The notes below the pieces were generated by a model. That model was not told where the DNA came from, made no database searches, and saw only the letters and a program-made list of their open reading frames with translations. Positions 39,334 through 47,414 of a DNA stretch of 64,000 bases are shown here, in pieces. The DNA is from F1-120-MAGs118 sp013360535 (GTDB lineage Bacteria; Planctomycetota; UBA1135; GCA-002686595): positions 124,001 to 188,000 of the forward strand of contig JAPKHC010000018.1 in NCBI GenBank assembly GCA_026647215.1. The letters run 5' to 3'. The first letter of the stretch is position 1; the number at the start of each line of letters is the position of its first letter. The position numbers were made by a program, and so were the translations under genes.

Positions 39334-40666
39334 GGGTTGCGTGCCGCACCTCTCGCACGCGGGAATTCCGAGCGCGGACACCGGTTCGGGCTTCGTGCTC
39401 TCCATCGGCGGCGTGCCCGGCCAGCGTGCGGGGACGGTCTTCTACGGCTTCAACGTCGCGACCCAGCCGTGGGCGCCGCTGAGCACGAGCTACCTGTGCG
39501 TCAGTCCGCCGATCCAGCGCACGCTGAGCCCGTCGAGCGGCGGAACTCCCGGCGCCTGCGACGGGACGCTGGAGATCGACTTCAACGCTTGGATCTCGAC
39601 GCATCCCGGCGCCCTCGGTGCGCCGTTCAGCGCGGGTCAAGTGCTGTGTGCTCAAGGTTGGTACCGCGATCCCCTCGCGCCGGGGAAGACCAACCTCTCC
39701 GACGCGCTCGAGTTCACGCTCTGCGCCGGGCCGGGCGACAACGTACCGCCGGTCTTCACGAGCTGCGCGCCCGACCAGACCCTTCCGGCGGGGACGGGGT
39801 GTCAGGGGGTCGTCCCGGACCTCACCCTGGCCGTGGTCGTCGCCGACGCCTGCTCGAGCGTGACGTTGTGGCAGGTGCCGGCCGCCGGCGCGCTGCTGCC
39901 GCTGGGGAACTCGACGGTCACGATCTACGCCAAGGACTTCGTCGGCAACGTGTCGAGCTGCTCCGCCGTGCTGACCGTCGTGCTCTCCGCCGCGTGCTTC
40001 CCTCAACCCGCCTACGCGTTCGTCCCGCCCGGCACGTTCCGGATGGGGGAGGTCGGCGTCGCCGAGCCCGTGCGGTACGTGACGATCAGCTACCCGTTCT
40101 GGATCGCGCGGAGGGAGGTGACCCAGTCGCAACTCGGCTCGGGACCGTTCGGTTTCCCAGGGTGGCCGAACTTCCCGGCGGAGTCGGTCTCGTGGTTTCG
40201 CGCCGTCAACCACTGCCAATCCCTGAACGCCGGGACCTCGTCGAACATCCCTCCGCCCGCCGGTTACGAGTATCGCCTTCCGACCGAGGCCGAGTGGGAG
40301 TACGCCTGCCGAGCCGGGACCACGAGTGCCTGGAACGTCGGGCCGTCGCTCAGCTGCGCACAGGCCAACCACAACCTGTGCGTGGCCGAACCCACCAACG
40401 TCGGCTCCTATCCCGCCAACGCATTCGGCCTGCAGGATACGCACGGCAACGTCTGGGAGTGGTGCCTCGATTCGTTCGCGCCGTACAGCGCCGGTGACGT
40501 CACCGATCCGTTCGTGACGGGCGGCGCGCAGCGAGTGCTGCGCGGAGGCAGCTGGTTCGATGGTCCGCTGAACTGCCGCTCCGCCAAGCGCTTCAGCTTC
40601 CCTCCCGCTTCGTCCAACAACTCGATCGGCTTCCGCGTCGTGGTCGCGCCGATCCTCGTGCCCTGA
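39211..40666 (+). pseudogene. Secreted SUMF1/HYR-domain protein 2, same single-base frameshift
   Basis: The first 41 residues are identical to those of protein 1, and the frame then breaks at the same GCCGGT codon pair. Deleting the T at 39333 restores a single frame of 484 residues: signal peptide, an extra segment missing from protein 1 (GCVPHLSHAGIPSADTGSGF), the lineage domain (GTVFYGFN, YLCVSPPIQRT, IDFNAWIS, GWYRDP), an HYR-like domain, and a SUMF1 domain (PGTFRMGEVG, RLPTEAEWEYACRAG, THGNVWEWCLDS, VLRGGSWFDG). Beyond the module the two proteins have clearly diverged yet both keep intact downstream frames. As in protein 1, the first FGE Cys is missing. Confidence 0.75.
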
Positions 40667-40746
40667 CGGTTCGTCCCTCGAAGCCCCTGCCCCCCAAGGG
40701 CTGGGAACGCGTGCGCACGGTCGGTGAAGGAAGCGCCGGGGCGCAG

Positions 40747-40752
40747 TAGGCT
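40747..40752 (+). promoter_or_regulatory. -10 box TAGGCT, probable leaderless promoter
   Basis: TAGGCT ends 9 nt before the ATG at 40762 and starts the four-gene run to 45555. Confidence 0.5.
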
Positions 40753-40761
40753 GGCGGGACG

Positions 40762-42261
40762 ATGGGTGCCGCCGGAAAGCCCGAGGAGGAACGCAAGCAG
40801 GCCGACAAGCCGGCGGAGCGTCGTGGGACGGAGCTGGCGGCGCCGGCTCGGCGCAAGGAGCCCGCGGCGGAGGCGCCCGGGGATCGCAGGCGCACGACAC
40901 GGCTCGTGCTGCTCGCGGCGTTGCTCCACGGGCTCGCGTACCTGTTCGCGGTCGCGCCGTGGATGGGTGAGGACGAGCCGTGGCACCTCGAGTACGCCAC
41001 GCACGTCGCGCACCTGCACAGGCCGTGGGGCGGGAAGGCCGCGATGTACGGCGCGAATGCGCCGGTCGACGAGCGCACGCTGTGGGCGACGTCGCAGCTG
41101 CAGATGCGGCGGCGCATGGCGGGGGCGACGGAGGAGGAGATCGACGAGCGCCAGCGCGAGATCCTCGAGTCGATGGCGGAGCACGACTACTACCGGCGCG
41201 TCGACTGGGCCGGGGCGGTGCAGGATCGCACCGACTTCGACCAGATCGAGCCGTTCTTCACGGCCTCGTCGCATCCACCGGGGTACTACGTCGTGCTCGG
41301 GGCCTGGCTCTATCCCGTGCGCAACGCGTCGATCGACACGCGACTCGCGTGGGCGCGGGCGCTGTCGTTGCTCGTGTACCTCGCGACAGTGTGGGTCGCG
41401 CTCGAGCTCGCCCGCTGCGCCTTCAGCGACCGCTCGCTCGTGATCGCGGCGACGCTGGCCTTCGCGTGGTTCCCGATGAACGCGCGGCTGGGTGCCGTGG
41501 TCAACAACGACGTGCTCGCGCGCGCGCTGGGGGCGCTGGTGCTGATGCTGTGCGCGCGCCGGCTCGTAGGTGACGAGTCGCGGCGCAACGTGGCGCTGGC
41601 CATCGCCGCGGTCGCGTTCGGACTGCTCGTCAAGTCGACCGTGATGAGCCTCGCCGGCGTGCTGTACGTGACGCTCGCGCTCGGTGCGACGACGCCGGCG
41701 AAGCGCCGCGGGCTCGCGCTCGTGACGGTCGGAGGTGTGGCGCTGCTCGCAGGCGTCCTGTGGCTGTGGCACACGCAACACAGCCCGGTGCTGCCGCGCA
41801 ACCTGCCGGCTTTCCTCGAGCGCCTCGAGCGCGGCGCCTCGCCCGCGACGTTCCGCGAGCTGTGGCACACGTTCGTCGGCGGCTTCAACTGGTACTCGCG
41901 CGAGCTGCCCGAGCGCACCTACACGATCGCGGCGCTCGTCGCCGGCCTCGCGGGCCTGTCGGCCTTCTCGGCCTTGTTCCACACGCGGCGCGGGGTGTCG
42001 CGGCGCGTGCTCGCGCTGTGTTTTGCGCTGATCGCGCTGCAAGTGGGCCTCGTCGTGCTGCGCGGCGAGGGGCAAGGGCGCTACCTGATGCCGGCGATGG
42101 CGGCGATCGCGATCGTGTTCGCGGCGGGATTGCTCGCACCGCTGTCGGGCTTCCGCCGGCCGGCGGGCCTCAAGCTCTTCGCGACGTTGCTGTTCGTGTA
42201 CGACGCGATCTTCCTGTGGGGTGGGCTCGTGCCGAACGAGTACCTCGTGTGGGGCTCCTGA
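40762..42261 (+). CDS. Polytopic GT-C/DUF2142-like membrane protein
   Basis: The 499 residues begin with a charged cytoplasmic stretch of about 45 residues (KPEEERKQADKPAERR), then about 11 membrane helices. The first extracytoplasmic loop holds MGEDEPWHLEY, and a later part HPPGYYVVLGAWLYPV. Both are typical of GT-C glycosyltransferases and the related DUF2142 family, where acidic residues of the first loop bind the lipid-phosphate sugar donor. Near the end, GEGQGRYLMPAMAAIA matches the conserved RYL-P motif of these families. Sugar or acceptor cannot be told. The next gene starts within its stop (TGATG), so the two are translationally coupled. Confidence 0.7.
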   Translation: MGAAGKPEEERKQADKPAERRGTELAAPARRKEPAAEAPGDRRRTTRLVLLAALLHGLAYLFAVAPWMGEDEPWHLEYATHVAHLHRPWGGKAAMYGANAPVDERTLWATSQLQMRRRMAGATEEEIDERQREILESMAEHDYYRRVDWAGAVQDRTDFDQIEPFFTASSHPPGYYVVLGAWLYPVRNASIDTRLAWARALSLLVYLATVWVALELARCAFSDRSLVIAATLAFAWFPMNARLGAVVNNDVLARALGALVLMLCARRLVGDESRRNVALAIAAVAFGLLVKSTVMSLAGVLYVTLALGATTPAKRRGLALVTVGGVALLAGVLWLWHTQHSPVLPRNLPAFLERLERGASPATFRELWHTFVGGFNWYSRELPERTYTIAALVAGLAGLSAFSALFHTRRGVSRRVLALCFALIALQVGLVVLRGEGQGRYLMPAMAAIAIVFAAGLLAPLSGFRRPAGLKLFATLLFVYDAIFLWGGLVPNEYLVWGS

Positions 42262-43277
42262 TGCTGCGCGCGCTGCTCGTCTCCGCCGTCGCGACGTTTG
42301 CGCTGCTCGCCTGGCGCGAGCGTGTGCCCGACGTCGAGATCCGCTACGCGCCGCGCACGACGCAGGCGGGGCGCATCTTCCCCGGCTACGCGCTCGGCTC
42401 GGGCTTCGCCTGCGAGAACGACGGCCTGCACGCGGTCGACGTCGCCTTCGCGCCGATCGGCGGCGAGCCGCAGCCGCTCGAGTTCGAGCTGCGCCAGGGA
42501 GCGCCGGACGGTCCGGTCGTGCGCAGCGCGCGCGTCGAGGCCGCGGCGCTTCCGGCGACCGACGACTGGGTGCGCTTCGAGTTCGAGCCGCTGCCTTCGT
42601 CGGCGGGCCAGCGCTTCTGGTTCTCGATCGCGGCGCCCGAGCGCACCGCGCACACGCCGTGGACGCGCTACCGCGGCATTCCGTACGTCGTGCGGCCGTG
42701 GGGCGACCGCGCGCTCGACGGTCCGGTGATCGAGGGCGAGCTGCTGCCGGCGCCGCCGCGCCCGCGCACCGATTTGCACCACGCCGACCTGCACACGCTC
42801 GCCTTCGCGATGAACTACGTGCACCCCGAGGCCGGCGAGGCGCGGCTCGTGCTGTTCGACACAGTGAGCGGCGAGGAGCTGCGCCGCGCGAAGCTCGGGC
42901 CCGGCATCCCCTGCGACACGGGCTGGGTGTTCTTCCGCTTCGAGAAGCTCCCCGACACGCGCTGGCGCTCGCTGCGCTACCGCGTCGAGCTGCCGACGGG
43001 CGCGAGCCTGATCGGAAGCGCCGACGGGCCTTCGATCGTCGCCTTCCACGGCGGCTCGCGCGTGCCCGACGAGGTGCTCGGCATGACCTGCGGCACGCGC
43101 GGGCTCGAGCAGCGCGACCTCGTGTTCCGTGCGTGGTCGTCGAGCGAGAGCTCGGCGCTGCTCGCAAGGCTGTCGACGCGCGGCGGCCGCGGGATCCTGT
43201 ACGCGGCGATCCTGTGGTTCCTCGCGCTGCTCGTCGCGTCCCGCCTGCTCGGTCGCCCGCAGGAAGCGGACGCGTGA
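42261..43277 (+). CDS. Exported protein with N- and C-terminal membrane helices, function unknown
   Basis: The 338 residues have an N-terminal hydrophobic segment (MLRALLVSAVATFALLAW) and a C-terminal helix (GILYAAILWFLALLVASRLLG) followed by a short basic tail. The large part between them should lie outside the cytoplasm. It contains two related beta-sandwich-like halves, each with a charged jelly-roll pattern: FEFEPLPSSAGQRFWFSIA in the first and FFRFEKLPDTRWRSLRYRVE in the second, so it is an internal duplication. I recognise no family; a carbohydrate- or surface-interaction module is plausible. The start overlaps the previous stop by one base and the end overlaps the next start by four (GTGA). 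Confidence 0.6.
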   Translation: MLRALLVSAVATFALLAWRERVPDVEIRYAPRTTQAGRIFPGYALGSGFACENDGLHAVDVAFAPIGGEPQPLEFELRQGAPDGPVVRSARVEAAALPATDDWVRFEFEPLPSSAGQRFWFSIAAPERTAHTPWTRYRGIPYVVRPWGDRALDGPVIEGELLPAPPRPRTDLHHADLHTLAFAMNYVHPEAGEARLVLFDTVSGEELRRAKLGPGIPCDTGWVFFRFEKLPDTRWRSLRYRVELPTGASLIGSADGPSIVAFHGGSRVPDEVLGMTCGTRGLEQRDLVFRAWSSSESSALLARLSTRGGRGILYAAILWFLALLVASRLLGRPQEADA

Positions 43278-44140
43278 GAGCGCTCGGGCTCGTCGCGCTC
43301 GCGCTCGCGCTCGCGTTCGCCGCGTGCGCTCGCGTGGCGCGCGAGGAGGCGCCGGTCGCGACGCAAGCGCGCGAACGAGGCGAGCTGCGCGTGCTCTCGT
43401 TCAACGTGCGCTACGGCACGGCGAACGACGGCCCCGATGCGTGGCCCGAGCGTCGCGCGGACGTGCTCACGCTCGTCAGGGATGCGCAGCCCGACGTGCT
43501 CGCCGTGCAGGAAGCGCTGGAATTTCAGCTCGAGGAACTCGGTCGCGCCCTGCCGCGGCACGTGCGCGTCGGCCGCGGGCGCGAAGCCGACGGTGGAGGC
43601 GAGCACGCGGCGCTGTTCCTCGATCCGCAGCGCGCGCAGCTCGCCGAGCACGGCGATTTCTGGCTGAGCGAGACGCCGGAGGTGCCGGGCTCGGTCGGCT
43701 GGGACGCGGCGTTGACGCGCATCTGCACCTGGGCGCTGGTCGAGGTCGACGGCGTGCGCGTGCGCGTCTCGAACGTGCACTTCGACCACGTGGGCGAGCT
43801 CGCCCGCGAGCGCTCCGCCGAGCTCGTCGCCGCGCGCTCGCGGGCCAGCGACGTCGCGCAGGTCGTGCTCGGCGACTTCAACGCTCCCGCGGGCTCGGCG
43901 CCGATCGTCGCGCTCGAGCGGGCGGGCTTCACGGACCTGTGGCGCGCCCTGCACCCCGGCGAGGCCGCGCCGGGCACGTTCCATGCCTTCCGCGGCGGCA
44001 CCACGGGCCCCCGCATCGACTTCGTGTTCGGATCGGAGCGCGCCGTCGGTTGGAGCTGCGAAGTTCTTTCCGCACCCGGCGCGCGCGGGCGCTGGCCGAG
44101 CGACCACCACGCGGTGCTCGCGGTGCTGCGCTGCCGCTGA
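43274..44140 (+). CDS. Endonuclease/exonuclease/phosphatase-family lipoprotein
   Basis: The 288 residues start at GTG in a GTGA overlap with the previous gene. They open with a lipoprotein signal (VRALGLVALALALAFAAC, lipobox AFAAC). The EEP/DNase I-like fold follows: LRVLSFNVRYGT, PDVLAVQEALEFQLEEL (catalytic Glu), VRVSNVHFDHVG, VLGDFNAPAGSAP (catalytic Asp and Asn) and RWPSDHHAVLAVL (catalytic Asp-His). Members cleave phosphodiesters or phosphate esters, in nucleic acids, phosphoinositides or sphingomyelin. As an exported lipoprotein beside a GT-C-like protein it more probably acts on envelope or extracellular phosphoesters. All key residues are present. Confidence 0.85.
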   Translation: MRALGLVALALALAFAACARVAREEAPVATQARERGELRVLSFNVRYGTANDGPDAWPERRADVLTLVRDAQPDVLAVQEALEFQLEELGRALPRHVRVGRGREADGGGEHAALFLDPQRAQLAEHGDFWLSETPEVPGSVGWDAALTRICTWALVEVDGVRVRVSNVHFDHVGELARERSAELVAARSRASDVAQVVLGDFNAPAGSAPIVALERAGFTDLWRALHPGEAAPGTFHAFRGGTTGPRIDFVFGSERAVGWSCEVLSAPGARGRWPSDHHAVLAVLRCR

Positions 44141-44166
44141 GCACGCACCGGCAGCGGCGCTTTGGG

Positions 44167-44172
44167 TATCTT
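44167..44172 (+). promoter_or_regulatory. -10 box TATCTT, probable leaderless promoter
   Basis: TATCTT ends 6 nt before the ATG at 44179; with a transcription start at +6 or +7 the mRNA would begin at the start codon. Confidence 0.5.
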
Positions 44173-44178
44173 GCTTGC

Positions 44179-45555
44179 ATGAAATGGAGTTCCGTCGTCC
44201 CGCTGCTCGCCTGTCTGCTGCCGGCTTGCGGCGAGCCGCTCGAGGCGCCCAACGTGGTCGTGATCGTGGTCGACACGCTGCGCTGCGACCACGTCTCGTG
44301 CTACGGCTACGCGCGGCGCACGACGCCGAACATCGACGCCCTCGCGGCGCGTGGACGCCGTTACGCCGACGTGCACTCGACGGCTCCTTGGACGTTGCCG
44401 AGCCACGCGTCGCTCTTCACGGGCAAGTTCCCGTTCGAGCACGGCGCGGAGGCGCGCAAGGACGAGCAGGGCACGTTCCACGACGCGTGGCCGCTGGCGC
44501 AGTCGCAGACGACGCTGGCGGAAGTGCTCGAGGCGGAGGGCTACGAGACGGCCGCCTTCGTCGCCAACGCGGGCTACGTCACCGAACGCACGGGCCTCGA
44601 CCAGGGCTTCGAGGAGTTCTCGAGCCACCGCATGAAGGGGCCCGAGGTCGTCGCCGAGGCGCTCGAGTGGATCGACGGCACCGACGGGCCGTTCTTCGCG
44701 TTCCTCAACCTGATGGACGCGCACCGCAAGTACAACGTCGCGCCCGTGCCGGACGCGGCCGAGCGTGGCCTGCCGCCGCCGCCCGAGGGCGACATGGGCG
44801 AGCTGCTCGACCGGCTGTGCGTGGCGGTGCTCGGGACGGACCAGGCGCCGGCGCCCGAGCTCGTGTCGGCCGCGATCGACGCCTACGACCTCGGCATCGC
44901 GAACGCCGACCGCGCGATCGGCGAGCTCGTCGAGCAGCTCGAGCAGCGCGGCCTCGACGACGACACGCTCTACGTCGTCGTGTCCGACCACGGCGAGTAC
45001 TTCGGCGAGCACGACCTCGCCGAGCACTCCAAGGACGTGTACGAGCCCGCGCTGCGCATCCCGCTCGTGATCGTGCCGCCGCACTCGAGCGCGGCCAAGG
45101 TCGAGAGCGAACCCGTCTCGATCGCCGACGTGCCGCGCCTCGTGCTGGCGGAGCTGCCCGACAAGCTGCGCCGCCACGTGCCGCGGTTTCCCGGCAGCGG
45201 CGGCGAGCGCGGGCTGGTCGCCGAGCTGCACTTCACGCGCTCGAAGGACATGAACTCGCCCTGGGGCGCGCGCTTCGACCGCGAGCGCGAGGTGATGCTC
45301 GCGGGCGCCTGGAAGCTGATCGTGTCCTCCGACGGGAAGAACGAGCTCTACCACCTGCTGACCGACCCCGGCGAGGAGCGCAACCTGTTCGCCGCGGACC
45401 CGGCGCGTTCGGCGAAGCTCGTCGAGCGCCTGCGCGGGCTCCTGCGCCACGGCAAGGGCGCCGAGGGCGAGGCTCCGCGCGAACTCACGGACGAGGAGCG
45501 GCGCATCCTCGCCGAGACCGGTTACGCCGACGCTCCGCAGGAAGAGCAACGCTGA
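44179..45555 (+). CDS. Sulfatase-fold lipoprotein with Thr in place of the formylglycine Cys
   Basis: The 458 residues carry a lipoprotein signal (MKWSSVVPLLACLLPAC, lipobox LLPAC with Cys17). The alkaline-phosphatase/sulfatase fold follows: NVVVIVVDTLRCDHVSCYGY, the active-site region STAPWTLPSHASLFTG, LNLMDAHRKYN, and YVVVSDHGEYFGEHDLAEHSKDVY-type metal ligands (here read in parts). The C-x-P-x-R motif of sulfatases is T72-L-P-S-H, so Thr is the probable nucleophile, as in phosphoglycerol transferase-like and related phosphohydrolases. No formylglycine maturation would be needed. It stands apart from the two secreted sulfatases at 22-26 kb and has its own promoter box. Confidence 0.8.
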   Translation: MKWSSVVPLLACLLPACGEPLEAPNVVVIVVDTLRCDHVSCYGYARRTTPNIDALAARGRRYADVHSTAPWTLPSHASLFTGKFPFEHGAEARKDEQGTFHDAWPLAQSQTTLAEVLEAEGYETAAFVANAGYVTERTGLDQGFEEFSSHRMKGPEVVAEALEWIDGTDGPFFAFLNLMDAHRKYNVAPVPDAAERGLPPPPEGDMGELLDRLCVAVLGTDQAPAPELVSAAIDAYDLGIANADRAIGELVEQLEQRGLDDDTLYVVVSDHGEYFGEHDLAEHSKDVYEPALRIPLVIVPPHSSAAKVESEPVSIADVPRLVLAELPDKLRRHVPRFPGSGGERGLVAELHFTRSKDMNSPWGARFDREREVMLAGAWKLIVSSDGKNELYHLLTDPGEERNLFAADPARSAKLVERLRGLLRHGKGAEGEAPRELTDEERRILAETGYADAPQEEQR

Positions 45556-45561
45556 CGCGGA

Positions 45562-46224
45562 TCAGGCCGCGCTGCTGCGCGCGTCCGTCGGGCGCCCGTC
45601 GCTCGCCTCGAGCACGTTGCAGCCCGCCTCGTGCAGGGCCTCGACCAACGCCTCGCGATCGCCCTTCTGCACGCGCAGCACGGCGAGCCGCTGGCCGGCG
45701 GGGCGCTGGTAGGTCACGAGCCCGCACAGCCGCGCCCCGACGCCCGCCACGATCTTCGCGAAGTCCGGGGCGACGCTGGCCGTCTCGAGGTAGCCGACGC
45801 TGATGCGCAGCACGCCCTCCGGCGAGAGCGCGGCCGCGAAGGCGCGGAAGATGTCGGACTCGGTGACGACGCCGACGAGCTGGCCCTTGGAGAGCACCGG
45901 CAGGCCGCCGACGCGATGGAAGAGCATGCGCCGCGCGGCCTCTTCGATCGACGCGCCCTCGTCGATCGTGATCACCTGCGTCGTCATCACGCGACCCACG
46001 GGCGTGCGCTCGCTCTCCGCGCCGGCGCGCGTGTCGAGCTGCGCGATCGTGCCGGGCAATACGCGCAGCAGGTCGCGCTCGCTCACGAAGCCCACGATCG
46101 CGCCGTCGCGCAGCACCGGCGCCCGGCGGATGTTGTGCGCCTGCAGCTGGCGCAGCGCCTCGCGACAGGTCGTCGACTCGGCGAGGGCGACGACGTTGCG
46201 GCTCATGAAGTAATGGACCAGCAC
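45562..46224 (-). CDS. CBS-pair protein with C-terminal ACT-like domain
   Basis: The 220 residues begin VLVHYFMSRNVVALAES, the usual first strand of a CBS protein, so I chose the GTG at 46224 over the ATG at 46206. CBS 1 contains ALRQLQAHNIRRAPVLRDGAIVGFVSERDLLR, read in parts; CBS 2 contains VGRVMTTQVITIDEGA and PVLSKGQLVGVVTESDIF. Residues 145-215 form an ACT-like fold (ISVGYLETASVAPDFAKIVA, RLAVLRVQKGDREALVEALH). Such proteins sense adenine nucleotides and small molecules and regulate metabolism. No partner enzyme is fused. It is convergent with the sulfatase-like gene (6-bp gap). Confidence 0.8.
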   Translation of the reverse strand: MLVHYFMSRNVVALAESTTCREALRQLQAHNIRRAPVLRDGAIVGFVSERDLLRVLPGTIAQLDTRAGAESERTPVGRVMTTQVITIDEGASIEEAARRMLFHRVGGLPVLSKGQLVGVVTESDIFRAFAAALSPEGVLRISVGYLETASVAPDFAKIVAGVGARLCGLVTYQRPAGQRLAVLRVQKGDREALVEALHEAGCNVLEASDGRPTDARSSAA

Positions 46225-46285
46225 GGGTCGACCTTCGGCCACCCCCGGACGCGGTCTGGATACGAATCTCGGCGAAGTGGGGGGC

Positions 46286-46792
46286 TCAGGCGGCGCCGTA
46301 GCGCTCCGCCAGCACCTTGAGGTGGTGCCGCGGGTGGCCGGCGAGGATCGTGAGCAGCGCGCGCACGCTGATCGGGTTGCCGTTGGCGTTGCCGAGCTGC
46401 CGCAACGTGGTGTCGTCGAAGCGCCGTGCGAGCGCGAGGTTCGAGAGCCGCAGGAGCGTCCATTCCTCGACCAGCCGCTCCAGCGGGACGCGCTCGAAGT
46501 CCGCGTGGTCGACGAACTCGTTCTCGTCATAGCCCGGCAGCGGCGTCGAGTCGCGGCGCGCGATGCGGAGCATGCGGTAACCGAAGATGCGCTCGCTGTC
46601 GGCGAGGTGGCCGAAAAGCTGGCGCACGCTCCACTTGCCGGGGGCGTAGCGGAAGCTCTCGCGTTCGCCCGCGAAGGCCGTGGCGGCCCGCGGCACGTCC
46701 GCGAGCTGCGCCTCGAGCACGGCGAGCACGTCGCTCTCGGGCACCTGCGCGATGTAACCGGCGTAGAACGGCGCGTATTCGGTCGTTTCCAT
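46286..46792 (-). CDS. DinB-superfamily protein
   Basis: The 168 residues form the four-helix DinB/YfiT-like bundle: APFYAGYIAQVPESDVLAVLE, a conserved PGKWSVRQLFGHLADSERIF with the first His ligand, and a C-terminal ALLTILAGHPRHHLKVLAERYG with the H-x-x-H type second site. The His triad is compatible with a metal centre, as used by bacillithiol- or mycothiol-dependent transferases and related hydrolases, but the reaction is not predictable. The name does not imply DNA polymerase IV. It is a monocistronic gene divergent from trmL. Confidence 0.8.
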   Translation of the reverse strand: METTEYAPFYAGYIAQVPESDVLAVLEAQLADVPRAATAFAGERESFRYAPGKWSVRQLFGHLADSERIFGYRMLRIARRDSTPLPGYDENEFVDHADFERVPLERLVEEWTLLRLSNLALARRFDDTTLRQLGNANGNPISVRALLTILAGHPRHHLKVLAERYGAA

Positions 46793-46840
46793 GCCGCCAG
46801 TCTGGCGCGGCGGGCGGCGGCGCGCGAGCGCGCGTTCGCG

Positions 46841-46846
46841 TAGAAT
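46841..46846 (+). promoter_or_regulatory. -10 box TAGAAT, probable leaderless promoter of trmL
   Basis: TAGAAT ends 9 nt before the TTG start at 46856 and supports that start. Confidence 0.5.
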
Positions 46847-46855
46847 CCTTGCCCC

Positions 46856-47410
46856 TTGGATCTCTGCCTCGTCCACCCTGAAATCCCGCACAACACCGGC
46901 TGCGCGGCGCGCCTGTGCGCGGCGACGCACAACGTGTTGCATCTGGTCGAGCCGCTCGGCTTCAGCCTCGAGGATCGCTACCTCAAGCGCGCCGGCCTCG
47001 ACTACTGGCCGCAGGTCGAGCTCGTCGTGCACCGCGACTGGAACGCGCTCGTCGCCCACCTCGGCGCGAAGTCCGCGCGACCCGTGGCGGAACGCCTGCG
47101 ACTCTTCACCGCGCGCGGCGGCACGAGCCTGTTCGCGACGCCGTTCGAGCCCGATGACGTGCTCGTGTTCGGCTGCGAGAGCAAAGGCCTGCCGCAGGAA
47201 CTCGTCGACGCGTTCCCGACGCGACGCGTGTACGTGCCCGTCGCGCGTGGTGTGCGCAGCCTGAACCTCGCGAACGTCGCGTGCCTCGGCCTGTACACGG
47301 CGATGGTGCGCGCCGGTGTGCCGCTGCCCGACAACGACGGCACGTACGAGGCGCATCCGCTGGCGAACGAGGACATCTGGCCCCTGTCGCGCGCGCGGCG
47401 CTCGGACTGA
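46856..47410 (+). CDS. trmL: tRNA (cytidine/uridine-34-2'-O)-methyltransferase TrmL
   Basis: The 184 residues are a SpoU-class (SPOUT) methyltransferase with the TrmL signatures LVHPEIPHNTGCAARLCA, LHLVEPLGFSLEDRYLKRAG, LVFGCESKGLPQELV and the trefoil-knot SAM-binding loop RSLNLANVACLGLYTAM. TrmL methylates the wobble nucleotide of tRNA-Leu isoacceptors. The length is slightly above the usual 150-160 because of a C-terminal extension. The start is a TTG, placed by homology of the first strand and by the nearby -10 box. The next methyltransferase gene begins 4 bp after the stop, so two RNA-modification genes are co-transcribed. Confidence 0.88.
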   Translation: MDLCLVHPEIPHNTGCAARLCAATHNVLHLVEPLGFSLEDRYLKRAGLDYWPQVELVVHRDWNALVAHLGAKSARPVAERLRLFTARGGTSLFATPFEPDDVLVFGCESKGLPQELVDAFPTRRVYVPVARGVRSLNLANVACLGLYTAMVRAGVPLPDNDGTYEAHPLANEDIWPLSRARRSD

Positions 47411-47414
47411 GCCG

